Source: DAIMFL01 sp964372215
Lineage (GTDB): Bacteria > Pseudomonadota > Alphaproteobacteria > Dongiales > Dongiaceae
Assembly: GCA_964372215.1 (NCBI GenBank)
Contig: CAYJQC010000015.1
Location: 61,773-125,772, forward strand
DNA: 64,000 nucleotides
Direction of reading: 5' to 3'
The translations under genes and the position numbers were made by a program. The notes under the pieces are model-generated. The model saw nothing but the letters and a program-made list of their open reading frames with translations. It was not told the origin of the DNA and made no database searches. Positions within the stretch are counted from its first letter, which is position 1. Every line of letters begins with the position of its first letter. Below are positions 16,144 through 24,875 of this stretch, piece after piece.

Positions 16144-16923
16144 ATGACGGCACAGCCCGGGCTCGCGAGTTCCGCTGCGACCGCGGCGGTCACGCCGGCG
16201 CTGGATGTCGCCGCGGTCAGCCACAGCTTCGGATCCGTCAAGGCTCTCGACGAGGCGACTTTCAGCGTCGCCGCCGGCAGCTTCACCTTGTTGCTCGGGC
16301 AGAACGGCGCCGGCAAGACCACATTGTTTTCGTTGATTACCCGGCTCTACAACAATCGCAGCGGCGCGATACGCGTGTACGGCTTCGACGTGCGGCGACA
16401 GCCGTCGGAAGCCCTGGCGCGGATCGGCGCGGTGTTTCAGCAGCGCTGCCTCGACCTCGACCTGACCGTGGCCCAGAATCTGCACTATCACGCCGCGCTC
16501 CACGGCATCGGCCGGCGCGCCGCGGCGGCGCGCATCGCGGCCGAGCTGGCGCGCCAGGGCCTGGCCGAGCGGGCAAACAGCAAGGTTCGCCAGCTCAGCG
16601 GCGGCCAAATGCGCCGGGTCGAGCTGGCGCAGGCCTTGCTGCACGAGCCGCGGCTGCTGCTGCTCGACGAGCCGACCGTCGGTCTCGACATCGGCAGCCG
16701 CCAGGGACTGGTCGACCATGTCCGTCATCTCTGCCGGGAAAGCAACATCGGCGTGCTCTGGGCAACCCATCTGATCGACGAGGTGGGCGACGACGATCGC
16801 GTCGTCATCCTGCACCAGGGCCGGGTGCTCGCGCACGGGCCGGTCGAGACGGTCAACCGCGCGGCCGGCGCATCGAGCATTCGCGAGGCCTTCGCCACTT
16901 TGACAGGAGCGGGCAGAACGTGA
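16144..16923 (+). CDS. PQQ-associated ABC-2 type ATPase (TIGR03864-like)
   Basis: A 259-residue ATPase: Walker A GQNGAGKTT, Q-loop FQQRCLDLDLTVAQNL, signature LSGGQMRR, Walker B LLLLDEPTVGLD, and ATHLIDEV. The 'FQQRCLDLDLTVAQNL' segment is typical for the PQQ-linked subfamily. ATG 16144 is preferred over 16138 because GGAGG sits 6 bases before it. It pairs with the permease that begins on its stop codon. Confidence 0.9.
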   Translation: MTAQPGLASSAATAAVTPALDVAAVSHSFGSVKALDEATFSVAAGSFTLLLGQNGAGKTTLFSLITRLYNNRSGAIRVYGFDVRRQPSEALARIGAVFQQRCLDLDLTVAQNLHYHAALHGIGRRAAAARIAAELARQGLAERANSKVRQLSGGQMRRVELAQALLHEPRLLLLDEPTVGLDIGSRQGLVDHVRHLCRESNIGVLWATHLIDEVGDDDRVVILHQGRVLAHGPVETVNRAAGASSIREAFATLTGAGRT

Positions 16924-17729
16924 CGCCGATCGCCTATCTGCGCTGCCTCGACGGCATCGTGCATCGCGAGGCGCTGCGATTCATCAATCAGCGTGGCCGA
17001 TTCATCGCCGCGCTGGTGCGGCCTCTGGTGTGGCTGTTCATCTTCGCCGCCGGCTTCCGCGCCGTGCTCGGCGTCTCGATCATACCGCCCTACCAGACCT
17101 ATGTGCTGTACGAAGTCTATGTCACGCCGGGCCTGGTGGCGATGATCCAGCTCTTCAACGGCATGCAGAGTTCGCTGTCGATGGTCTACGACCGCGAGAT
17201 GGGGAGCATGCGGACCCTGCTGGTGAGCCCGTTGCCGCGCTGGTATCTGCTCGGCTGCAAGCTGCTGGCGGGGACCGTGGTCTCGGTGCTTCAGGTCTAT
17301 GTCTTCCTGCTGATCGCCTGGTTCTGGGGTGTCCGGCCGCCGGCCCTCGGCTATGTCACGCTGCTGCCGGCGCTGCTGCTCTCGGGGCTGATGCTCGGCG
17401 CGATCGGCCTGTTCCTGTCGTCCGCGGTCAAGCAGCTCGAGAATTTCGCCGGGGTCATGAACTTCGTCATCTTCCCGATGTTCTTCGCCTCGTCCGCACT
17501 CTATCCGTTGTGGCGCATACGCGAGGCGAGCTACGCGCTCTACCTCATCTGCTCCTACAATCCCTTCACCCATGCGGTGGAGCTGATCCGTTTTGCGCTT
17601 TACGGACAGTTCAATCTCGAAGCGTTCCTGTGGGTGGCGGGATGCCTGATCCTGTTCGCCGGCATGGCGGTCTACGGCTACGATCCCTCGCGCGGGCTGA
17701 TCTCGCGCCACGCCGGACCGCCGGGGTGA
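16920..17729 (+). CDS. PQQ-associated ABC-2 type permease (TIGR03861-like)
   Basis: A 269-residue membrane protein with six transmembrane segments (LVRPLVWLFIFAAGFRAVLGV, VVSVLQVYVFLLIAWFWGV, LLLSGLMLGAIGLFLSSAV, VMNFVIFPMFFASSALYPL). It starts with GTG overlapping the ATPase stop (gTGA). ABC-2 permeases usually export, so this set may export or handle something in the periplasm together with the binding protein, propeller and cupredoxin-like protein. Confidence 0.9.
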   Translation: MTPIAYLRCLDGIVHREALRFINQRGRFIAALVRPLVWLFIFAAGFRAVLGVSIIPPYQTYVLYEVYVTPGLVAMIQLFNGMQSSLSMVYDREMGSMRTLLVSPLPRWYLLGCKLLAGTVVSVLQVYVFLLIAWFWGVRPPALGYVTLLPALLLSGLMLGAIGLFLSSAVKQLENFAGVMNFVIFPMFFASSALYPLWRIREASYALYLICSYNPFTHAVELIRFALYGQFNLEAFLWVAGCLILFAGMAVYGYDPSRGLISRHAGPPG

Positions 17730-17784
17730 GCGGCGGTGGCAAGATGGGTGTTCCCTGCGTTAGCCGGCCGAAGGAGGGTCGCCG

Positions 17785-18429
17785 ATGATCCGCGCTCGCA
17801 GATTCGGTTGCGATGGCGCCGCCTGCTTCCTCGGCATCGCGCTGGCCGCTCTGCTCGCCGTACCCGCCACGGCCGCCGATCCATCGGACGCGGACTGGCC
17901 GTGCCAGCAGCGCAAGGTGCCGACGATTTCCGCCGGGCAGATCTGGACCGGCCCGTCGCTCGAGGAAGTCGGCCGATCCTGGCAGGACGATCCCGAGGTC
18001 GCCAATCTCGCCCATGAGGTCGCCGCCCGGCGTACCGAACTCGACGAGGCCAAGCGGCTGATCGCCGAGCTGGCTGCATCCGCCGGTGCCGACAAGAACC
18101 GCAAGCTCACCGCGCTGGCCGCCGGCATGCTGGCGATCGTCAACGGCGATCGCGGTTCGATCATCGCGGGGATCGAGCGCTATGCCAAAAGTCAGAAGGC
18201 GCTCGCCGCCAGGATCGAGCAGCAAACCGCGGAGCTGGAGTCGCTGCCGGCGGATGGAACCGCGGCCGAACAGTCGCAGCGCGCCGATCTGCAGGAAATC
18301 CTGGACTGGGACAGCCGGATCCTGCTGGAGCGCGAGCGTTCGCTCACTTATGTCTGCGAGCTTCCGGTGCAGATCGAGCGCCGCGCCTTCGCGCTCGGGC
18401 GCGAAATTCAGAGCCATCTCGACCCCTGA
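17785..18429 (+). CDS. Exported coiled-coil protein of unknown function, end of PQQ-ABC operon
   Basis: A 214-residue protein with signal CFLGIALAALLAVPATAA and a mature N-terminus DWPCQQRKVPTISAGQIWTGPSLE that I associate with proteins at the end of PQQ-ABC clusters. The rest is largely helical (AARRTELDEAKRLIAELAASAGADKNRKL, IEQQTAELESLP) and probably coiled. Two cysteines (DWPCQQ and LTYVCELP) flank the helices and could form a disulfide. Ribosome site GAAGGAGG precedes ATG. No function can be assigned. Confidence 0.8.
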   Translation: MIRARRFGCDGAACFLGIALAALLAVPATAADPSDADWPCQQRKVPTISAGQIWTGPSLEEVGRSWQDDPEVANLAHEVAARRTELDEAKRLIAELAASAGADKNRKLTALAAGMLAIVNGDRGSIIAGIERYAKSQKALAARIEQQTAELESLPADGTAAEQSQRADLQEILDWDSRILLERERSLTYVCELPVQIERRAFALGREIQSHLDP

Positions 18430-18792
18430 TTCCGGCCGATCGGCTGGCAAGTTCGGGGGGCGACGGGGTCGGCGGCGCATCTGGACGCAATTGAGCGCTG
18501 CATCGCAACAAATAAGGCGCCACTAAATGTTGCGGGGCCCTGGACTTGGGACCGCGAAAGACAGCGACCAGTATCCGAATCGGGACTGCAGGCTGCTTTT
18601 GGTGCGTCCCTATGCGCGGCCTGGTCGCACTCTTGTTGCGGCGCAATATCGGCCCTGTGGCGGGCCCGAACTTGGGCCCCTGAAAACCACAATCCCTGTT
18701 GCCATATAGTGGGATTGCCGTTAACATTGGAACGGTTCAATTACGACGTTTCTACATGGACCACCACAAGACATCAGTCGGGAGGAAGTGCG
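18430..18792. other. pqq leader region with duplicated GGGCCC..ACTTGGG motif
   Basis: A 363-base gap with no convincing gene. It holds two copies of an imperfect motif, GGGCCC-TGG-ACTTGGG near 18534 and GGGCCC-GA-ACTTGGG near 18663, about 130 bases apart. GCGACCAG (about 18567) and CTGGTCGC (about 18623) form an inverted repeat between them. The likely pqqA promoter lies at the right end. Confidence 0.5.
18699..18727 (+). promoter_or_regulatory. Candidate pqqA promoter
   Basis: TTGCCA (18699-18704), a 17-base spacer and TAACAT (18722-18727) match a sigma-70-type promoter with a moderate -10. It lies 65 bases before pqqA and its -35 resembles that proposed for xoxF (TTGCCG). Confidence 0.4.
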
Positions 18793-18870
18793 ATGGCATG
18801 GACTTCACCAAAGGTCGTCGAGATCTGCGTCGGCCTCGAAATCAACAGCTACGCCTGCGCCGAAGTTTAA
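18793..18870 (+). CDS. pqqA: PqqA, peptide precursor of PQQ
   Basis: A 25-codon gene starting MAWTSPKVVEICVGLE and ending YACAEV. It contains the essential Glu16-x3-Tyr20 pair that PqqE cross-links and from which PQQ is made. GGGAGGAA sits 5 bases before the ATG. It is followed by a hairpin and then pqqB. The peptide ends two residues after the alanine-cysteine, lacking the acidic or aromatic tail seen in many longer PqqA peptides. Confidence 0.93.
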   Translation: MAWTSPKVVEICVGLEINSYACAEV

Positions 18871-18888
18871 GCGAAAGCCTTGAGCGCT

Positions 18889-18921
18889 CCGTCACCGCTC
18901 GCCGGGACCGCAAGGTGACGG
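18889..18921 (+). promoter_or_regulatory. Hairpin between pqqA and pqqB
   Basis: CCGTCACC (18889-18896) and GGTGACGG (18914-18921) are perfect 8-bp inverted repeats with a 17-base loop, 18 bases after the pqqA stop. No T-run follows, so it is likely an mRNA-stabilising or attenuating hairpin that lets pqqA be made in excess over pqqB-E. Confidence 0.55.
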
Positions 18922-18967
18922 TGGACGGGGCGGGGCGTTCGGTTTTCCCACTCGAAATCGTGTCGAA

Positions 18968-19900
18968 GTGTTGCGGCTCCTGGTACTTGGATCCGCCGCG
19001 GGCGGCGGCTTTCCTCAGTGGAACAGCAACGACGCGGCGTCGCAGCGGGCCCGTCGCGGCGACCCCTTAGCATCCCCGCGCACCCAATCGTCGATCGCCG
19101 TGAGTGCGGATGACCGCCGCTGGGTGATCTTCAACGCATCGCCGGACCTGCGGCAACAGATCAACGACAACCCCCCGTTGCATCCAGGCGACGGCAAGCG
19201 GCACAGCCCGATCGTGGCGGTGGTGCTGACCAACGGCGACGTCGATCATGTCGCCGGATTGCTGACCCTGCGCGAGAGCCAGCCCCTCGCCGTCTACGGC
19301 ACCGGCCGGGTGCTGTCGATACTTGCCGCCAACAGCATCTTCAACGTGCTCAACCCGGAGTTCGTCGAGCGCCGCACCCTGCGGCTCGACGCGGCGGTCG
19401 AGATCGCCGATCGCGACGGCGCCGGCACCGGAATCGTGATCGAGCCGTTCGCGGTGCCGGGCAAGGTGGCGCTGCATCAGGAGGACGCCCGGGCCGGGCC
19501 CGGTTTCGGCACCCAGCCGGAGGACACCATCGGCCTGCGCATCTCGGCGCGCGACGGCGGCTCGCATTTCTTCTATGTGCCGGCCTGCGCCGCCATGACC
19601 GACGCGCTCGCCAATCGCCTGCGGCGGGCGCCCATGGTGCTGTTCGACGGTACGCTGTGGCGCGACGAGGAGATGGTTTCCGCCGGCGTCGGCATCAAGA
19701 CCGGGAAGCGCATGGGGCACATGAGCATGGCCGAGCCGGACGGCACGCTGGCCGCCTTCGAGGCGCTCGATGTCGGGCGCAAGATCTTCATCCACATCAA
19801 CAACACCAACCCGGTCCTGCTCGACGATTCGCCGGAGCGCGCGGCGATCAAGGCGGCGGGCTGGGACGCCGCCCACGACCGCATGGACATCCGCCTGTGA
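18968..19900 (+). CDS. pqqB: PqqB, metallo-beta-lactamase-fold PQQ biosynthesis protein
   Basis: A 310-residue protein starting with GTG. LRLLVLGSAAGGGFPQWNSN is the PqqB N-terminus, and TNGDVDHVAGLLTLRE carries the metal-binding histidine motif of the beta-lactamase fold. PqqB is proposed to hydroxylate the tyrosine-derived intermediate. Many PqqB proteins continue QWNCNC..C and bind zinc there; this copy has QWNSNDAASQRAR, so that cysteine site is missing. Its stop overlaps the pqqC start. Confidence 0.93.
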   Translation: MLRLLVLGSAAGGGFPQWNSNDAASQRARRGDPLASPRTQSSIAVSADDRRWVIFNASPDLRQQINDNPPLHPGDGKRHSPIVAVVLTNGDVDHVAGLLTLRESQPLAVYGTGRVLSILAANSIFNVLNPEFVERRTLRLDAAVEIADRDGAGTGIVIEPFAVPGKVALHQEDARAGPGFGTQPEDTIGLRISARDGGSHFFYVPACAAMTDALANRLRRAPMVLFDGTLWRDEEMVSAGVGIKTGKRMGHMSMAEPDGTLAAFEALDVGRKIFIHINNTNPVLLDDSPERAAIKAAGWDAAHDRMDIRL

Positions 19901-20634
19901 CCGAGTTCCTGACCGCCGAGGAATTCGAACGCCGGCTGCGCCAGATCGGCGAACAGCGCTATCACAGCCGGCATCCCTTCCACAAACTGCTGCACGAGGG
20001 CCGGCTGAACCAGGGCCAGGTCCAGGCCTGGGTGCTCAATCGCTACTACTACCAGTTGAGCATTCCGATGAAGGATGCCGGCCTGATGTCGCGCGCCATC
20101 GACCCGGCATTCCGGCGCGAGTGGATCGGCCGCATCATCGACCATGACGGCACCAAGGCCGGCGAAGGCGGCATCGCGCGCTGGCTGGTGCTGGCCGAGG
20201 GCGTCGGTCTCGATCCCGACTATGTCCGCTCGCTGGCCGGGCTGCTGCCGGCGACCCGGTTCGCGGTCGACGCCTATGTCCGCTTCGTGCGCGAGCGCAG
20301 CCTGCTCGAGGCGGTCGCCTCGTCGCTGACCGAGCTGTTCGCGCCCGACCTGCACAAGACGCGGATCGAGGCGTTGCTGCAGAACTACGACTTCGCCAAC
20401 GAGCGGACCATGGCGTATTTCCGCACCCGCCTGACCCAGGCGCCGCGCGATGTGCAGTTCGGCCTGTCCTATGTCCTGCGCGAGGCGCGCACCCGCGACC
20501 AGCAGGAGGACTGCCTGGCGGCGCTGCGCTTCAAGACCGACGTGCTGTGGTCGCAGCTCGACGCGCTGCATCACGCCTATGTCGAGCCGGGGAACGTCCC
20601 GCCCGGCGCCTTCGTGCCGGGCGACCGGCAGTGA
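19897..20634 (+). CDS. pqqC: PqqC, pyrroloquinoline-quinone synthase
   Basis: A 245-residue all-helical oxidase that closes the rings and oxidises the last intermediate to PQQ. It shows RYHSRHPFHKLLHEGRLN near residue 25, VLNRYYYQLSIPMKDAGLM and IDHDGTKAGEGGIARWL, all conserved active-site stretches. The GTG start overlaps the pqqB stop (gTGA), and its own stop overlaps pqqD in the same way. Confidence 0.95.
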   Translation: MTEFLTAEEFERRLRQIGEQRYHSRHPFHKLLHEGRLNQGQVQAWVLNRYYYQLSIPMKDAGLMSRAIDPAFRREWIGRIIDHDGTKAGEGGIARWLVLAEGVGLDPDYVRSLAGLLPATRFAVDAYVRFVRERSLLEAVASSLTELFAPDLHKTRIEALLQNYDFANERTMAYFRTRLTQAPRDVQFGLSYVLREARTRDQQEDCLAALRFKTDVLWSQLDALHHAYVEPGNVPPGAFVPGDRQ

Positions 20635-20918
20635 AGGAACGCGCGGTCATCGCCGAGACCTCGGTGCCGCGCCTGGCGTCCCATGCCCGGCTACAACACG
20701 ACAAGCACCGCGACCAGTGGGTGGTGCAGGCGCCGGAGCGGCTGCTGGTGCTCGACGCGACGGCGCACGAGATCCTGCGGCGCTGCGACGGCGTCGCCAC
20801 GGTTTCGGCCATCGTCGACGACCTGGCCACGGCCTATGCGGCGCCGCGCGACTTGATCGCGCGCGACGTCTGCGCGCTGCTGCAGGATTTTACCGACAAG
20901 GGAGTCATGATCGCATGA
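20631..20918 (+). CDS. pqqD: PqqD, PqqA-binding chaperone
   Basis: A 95-residue winged-helix-like peptide-binding protein: VPRLASHARLQHDKHRDQWVVQAPERLLVLDATAHEILRRCDG is the standard PqqD pattern. It presents PqqA to PqqE. The GTG start overlaps the pqqC stop, and the ATGA junction overlaps pqqE. Confidence 0.94.
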   Translation: MKERAVIAETSVPRLASHARLQHDKHRDQWVVQAPERLLVLDATAHEILRRCDGVATVSAIVDDLATAYAAPRDLIARDVCALLQDFTDKGVMIA

Positions 20919-22066
20919 TCCCGATCGACGCTGCCACCGACGCGACCGCCGAGACCGCGCCGGACACGGTCCCGCAGCCCAAGCTGGGCGCGCCACTGGC
21001 GCTGCTGGCGGAGCTCACCCATCGCTGCCCGCTGCAATGCCCCTATTGCTCGAACCCGCTGGCGCTCGAGCGCGCGAACAACGAGCTCGACACCTTCGAG
21101 TGGCGGCGGGTGATCGACGAGGCCGCCGCGCTCGGCGTGCTGCAGATCCATTTCTCCGGCGGCGAGCCGACGGCGCGGCGCGACCTCGACCAGCTGGTCG
21201 CCCATGCCCGCGGCGCCGGGCTCTATACCAATCTCATCACCGCCGGCGTGCTGCTCGACGCGCCACGGCTCGCCACTCTGGTCGGCGCCGGGCTCGACCA
21301 TGTGCAGCTCAGCTTCCAGGACAGCGAGGCCGGCAATGCCGACCGTATCGGCGGCTACAGGGGCGGCCATGCCCGCAAGCTCGAGGTCGCCGCGCTGATC
21401 CGCCAGGCCGGGCTGCCGCTCACGCTCAACCTCGTGGTGCATCGCCAGAATCTCGACCATCTCGACGATCTCCTGGCGATGGCGGTCGAGCTCGACGCGC
21501 ACCGGGTCGAGATCGCCCATGTCCAGTACTACGGCTGGGCGCTGAAGAACCGCGCCGCGTTGATGCCGACGCGGGCCCAGCTCGAGCGGGCGACGGCCAC
21601 CGTCACGGCGGCGCGCGAACAGCTCAAGGGCCGCCTGGTGATCGACTACGTGGTGCCCGACTACTACGCGAAGCGGCCGAAATCCTGCATGGGCGGCTGG
21701 GGACGCCAGTTCCTGAACGTCTCGCCGGCGGGCAAGGTGCTGCCCTGCCACGCCGCGGAAACGGTCACCTCGTTGGATTTCGATTCGGTGCGCCAGCGCA
21801 GCCTCGGCGACATCTGGCGCAACTCCACGGCGTTCAACCGCTTCCGCGGCACCGCCTGGATGCCGGAACCGTGCCGATCCTGCGACCGCCGCGAAATCGA
21901 CTGGGGCGGCTGCCGTTGCCAGGCCTTCGCCCTGCTCGGCGATGCCGCGCTGACCGACCCGGCCTGCGGTTTGTCACCCAATCACCAGCAGCTGGTCGGA
22001 ATCGCGGAACAGGAAGCCGCCTCCGACAGCCCCGCCTTCGTGTATCGCCGGATCGGCGGCGCCTGA
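20915..22066 (+). CDS. pqqE: PqqE, radical SAM PqqA cross-linking enzyme
   Basis: A 383-residue radical SAM/SPASM enzyme. The SAM-cluster cysteines are C38, C42 and C45 (RCPLQCPYC). QIHFSGGEPTARRDL is the SAM-binding GGE motif, and the C-terminal SPASM cysteines are seen in CMGGWGR, LPCHA, CRSCDRREIDWGGCRC. It forms the Glu-Tyr carbon-carbon bond in PqqA. It starts in an ATGA overlap with pqqD and ends the operon. Confidence 0.95.
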   Translation: MIPIDAATDATAETAPDTVPQPKLGAPLALLAELTHRCPLQCPYCSNPLALERANNELDTFEWRRVIDEAAALGVLQIHFSGGEPTARRDLDQLVAHARGAGLYTNLITAGVLLDAPRLATLVGAGLDHVQLSFQDSEAGNADRIGGYRGGHARKLEVAALIRQAGLPLTLNLVVHRQNLDHLDDLLAMAVELDAHRVEIAHVQYYGWALKNRAALMPTRAQLERATATVTAAREQLKGRLVIDYVVPDYYAKRPKSCMGGWGRQFLNVSPAGKVLPCHAAETVTSLDFDSVRQRSLGDIWRNSTAFNRFRGTAWMPEPCRSCDRREIDWGGCRCQAFALLGDAALTDPACGLSPNHQQLVGIAEQEAASDSPAFVYRRIGGA

Positions 22067-22354
22067 GCCGGGGCCCGCGCCGGCGCATTCGCCGCCAGCG
22101 GGATTTCGGACCATTCAGGGCCGGTCGACCGGTACGCCACCTCGCCGGGTGCGGATTTGCGCCGGCCGCGCTATGGTGCGGCTGACAGTTGCAGCGTCGG
22201 CCGCGAAGCCGCCCGGGGTCATGCGGACCGAATACCGGACCACGTTAACCATTCTGAAAACGCTTCGCGGTAAGGCTGGTCGATCGGATCCTGCGTCGAC
22301 GCCGTCGCCCGCCGAGTTGGCGGCCCGCGGCAAGCCAAAGAAAGCCCGCACGCG

Positions 22355-22582
22355 ATGTTCAAGATTCTGATCCTGATCTGCTCGATGCAACTGTCGCCGT
22401 CCGAATGCCAGATCAACAGCGCGATCGACGTCATCAGCGGTCCGGAAGCCTCCGACGAGGTGACGTGCGGGCTGTACGGCCAGGCCTATGTCGCGGAAAC
22501 CGCGCTCGCCGCCGGGCGCCGCGAGGACGAGTACCTCAAGATCCAGTGCACCCGCACGACGATCGGCAAGACCGTCGGCTGA
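22355..22582 (+). CDS. Small cysteine-containing protein, function unknown
   Basis: A 75-residue reading frame starting MFKILILICSMQLSPSECQINSAIDVISGPEA and ending LKIQCTRTTIGKTVG. The hydrophobic start and pattern C-x(8)-C...TCGLYGQAYVAETAL...IQC resemble short conserved proteins I have seen in alphaproteobacteria, with no known role. No clear ribosome site is visible. It lies alone after pqqE in a 700-base otherwise empty gap, convergent with the ABC operon. Confidence 0.6.
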   Translation: MFKILILICSMQLSPSECQINSAIDVISGPEASDEVTCGLYGQAYVAETALAAGRREDEYLKIQCTRTTIGKTVG

Positions 22583-22781
22583 CCGGCATCGGCCGCCGCC
22601 GCGCGCCTTAGCGGCGAACCGGTCGGACTCGGCGGCAGAGCAGCACAAGGGAGCTGCGAGTCGGCGCGATCGCTGTCGGACGCGGCGACTCCTCCCGCCG
22701 GTATCCCCGAACCGCGACACCACGACCCCGGCACGGCGGCGCATGCGCCCGGGCGCACCTTCCCCGCGACGCAAGCGAACT

Positions 22782-24875
22782 TCAGGACGGGGTTTCCAGC
22801 CAGCCGTGGGACGGCGTCGGCGCGGACTCCGCCTCGGCCGGCACCCAGGTGGCGCGGGCGGCAAGCTCGTCGAGCGACAGATGGCAGCGCAGGGCAAGGC
22901 TGCCGCCTTCCGGCCGGCGCCACGGCGGCGGCGTGGTATCGCAGATGGCGCCCGGCTGCCACGGGCAGCGCCCGGCAAAGGCGCAACCGCCCGGCTGCCC
23001 GGGATCGCGCGCGCGCTGCCGCGCGCCGCCGGCCGGCCGCAGCGGCTTGCCGGGGCCCGGCACCGCCAGCAGCAGGCTGTGGGTATAGGGATGGAACGGC
23101 GGCGTGAAGATGTCGGCGGTGCGGCCGACCTCCATGAGCTGGCCGTGGAACATCACCCCGACCCGATCGGCGAGCATCCGCACCACCGCGAGATCGTGCG
23201 AGATGAACAGCATGGCGACGTCGTGCTCGGCGCGCAGCCGACGCAGGAGATCGAGCACGTTGGCCTGCACGGAAACGTCGAGCGCCGAGAGAATCTCGTC
23301 GCACAGCAGCAGCGCGGGCCGCGCGACGAGCGCGCGGGCGACGGCGACGCGCTGGCGCTCGCCGCCCGAGAGCTGGTCGGGATAGCGCCCGGCATAGCCG
23401 GCGTCGAGCCTGACGTCGCGCAGCGCCTCGGCCACCAGCTCGCGGATCCGGCGCCGATCGTGATCGAAGAACATTTCCAGCGGCCGCGCCAGGATGGTCC
23501 CGACCCTGGCGCGCGGATTGAGCGAGGCGTCCGGGTTCTGGAAGATGTACTGGATCTGCCGCCGCTGCTCGCCCGAGCGGGCGCGCACCGAGTCGGGCAG
23601 CGCCTGGCCTTCGAGCAGGATGCGTCCCGCCGCCGGACCCAGCAATCCGCTCACGGCCCGGGCGACGGTCGACTTCCCGCTGCCGGATTCGCCGACCAGC
23701 GCCACGGTCTCGCCGCGGCCGATCTCGAGCGAGAAATCCTGGACCGCGACGAACGGGGCGGCGCCGACCAGGCGCGCGAGCCATCCGCCGCGCACGCCAT
23801 AGGTCAGTGTCACGTCTTCGATCGCCAGCAGCGCCGGCTCGGGCGCCATCGCGCGGCGCGCCGGATCCGGCGGTTCGGTCACCGCCAGGCTGGGCACCGC
23901 CAGGGCGCGCCAGCGCTGGCAGGCGACCTCATGGCCGGGTGCCACGCGGTCGAGATGCTGGTGACTGACGGCGCAGGATGGCTCGGCGAAATCGCAGCGC
24001 GGCGCGAACGGGCAGCCGGCCGGCAGCTTTTTGCGGCGCAGCAGCCCGCGCAGCGGATGGACCGGCGCATCGGCGGCGCCGTCGATGCGCGGGATCGAGG
24101 CGATCAGCCCGCGGGTATAGGGATGGCGCGGCTGGCGGAACAGCTCGGGCGTGGGCGCGATCTCGACCATGTGGCCGGCATACATCACGCCGACCCGGTC
24201 CGAAATCTGCGACAGCAGGCCGAGATCGTGGGTGACGTAGAGCATCGACATGCCGATGCGACCGCGCAGCTCGGCCAGCAGCTCGACGATCTGCTCCTGG
24301 GTGGTGACGTCGAGCCCGGTGGTCGGCTCGTCGAGCACCACGAGATCGGGCTCGCAGGCGAGCGCCATGGCGATGCAGACCCGCTGCTGCTGGCCGCCCG
24401 AGAGCTGATGGGGATAGCGCGAGACCAGCTGCGCCGGCGTCGGCAGGCCGACCAGATCGAACAGCTCGACGGTGCGGTCGCGGGCCGCGGCCTCGTCGGC
24501 GGCGCGGCCGTGCACCCGGAGGATCTCGGCGATCTGCTCGCCGACGCGGATGCCGGGATTGAGCGCGGTCGTCGGATTTTGCGGCACGAAGGACATGCGG
24601 TCGCCGCGCAGCCGGTCGAGCTCGCCCCGGCGCAGCTCGAGGAGGTCGCGGCCCTGGAACAGCACGCTGCCGCTGTCGACCCGGCTCGCCACGTTGCGGT
24701 AGCCGAGGAGCTGCAGCGCGACCGTCGACTTGCCGCAGCCGGACTCGCCCACCAGGCCGAAGGTCTCGCCGCGGGCAATCTCGAGGCTGACCCGGTTGAT
24801 GACCGGCAGCCAGCCGTCGTCGTGCCGGTAGGAGATCGAGAGGTCGCGGACCTCGAGCAGGGTCGCGTCGCTCAT
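22782..24875 (-). CDS. Fused double ATPase of a peptide/nickel-type ABC transporter (DppD-DppF type)
   Basis: A 697-residue protein joining two complete ATPases. Half 1 has GESGCGKST, LSGGQQQR, LVVLDEPTTGLD and the oligopeptide C-terminal module (CPFAPRCDFAEPSCA). Half 2 starts near residue 330 and has GESGSGKST, LSGGERQR, LLLCDEILSALD and CAFAGRCPWQPGAIC. The cysteine modules at both C-ends may hold iron-sulfur clusters, as suggested for the family. The ATG overlaps the permease stop (ATGA). Such fusions occur in GsiA-like systems. It is the last gene of the operon. Confidence 0.92.
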   Translation of the reverse strand: MSDATLLEVRDLSISYRHDDGWLPVINRVSLEIARGETFGLVGESGCGKSTVALQLLGYRNVASRVDSGSVLFQGRDLLELRRGELDRLRGDRMSFVPQNPTTALNPGIRVGEQIAEILRVHGRAADEAAARDRTVELFDLVGLPTPAQLVSRYPHQLSGGQQQRVCIAMALACEPDLVVLDEPTTGLDVTTQEQIVELLAELRGRIGMSMLYVTHDLGLLSQISDRVGVMYAGHMVEIAPTPELFRQPRHPYTRGLIASIPRIDGAADAPVHPLRGLLRRKKLPAGCPFAPRCDFAEPSCAVSHQHLDRVAPGHEVACQRWRALAVPSLAVTEPPDPARRAMAPEPALLAIEDVTLTYGVRGGWLARLVGAAPFVAVQDFSLEIGRGETVALVGESGSGKSTVARAVSGLLGPAAGRILLEGQALPDSVRARSGEQRRQIQYIFQNPDASLNPRARVGTILARPLEMFFDHDRRRIRELVAEALRDVRLDAGYAGRYPDQLSGGERQRVAVARALVARPALLLCDEILSALDVSVQANVLDLLRRLRAEHDVAMLFISHDLAVVRMLADRVGVMFHGQLMEVGRTADIFTPPFHPYTHSLLLAVPGPGKPLRPAGGARQRARDPGQPGGCAFAGRCPWQPGAICDTTPPPWRRPEGGSLALRCHLSLDELAARATWVPAEAESAPTPSHGWLETPS

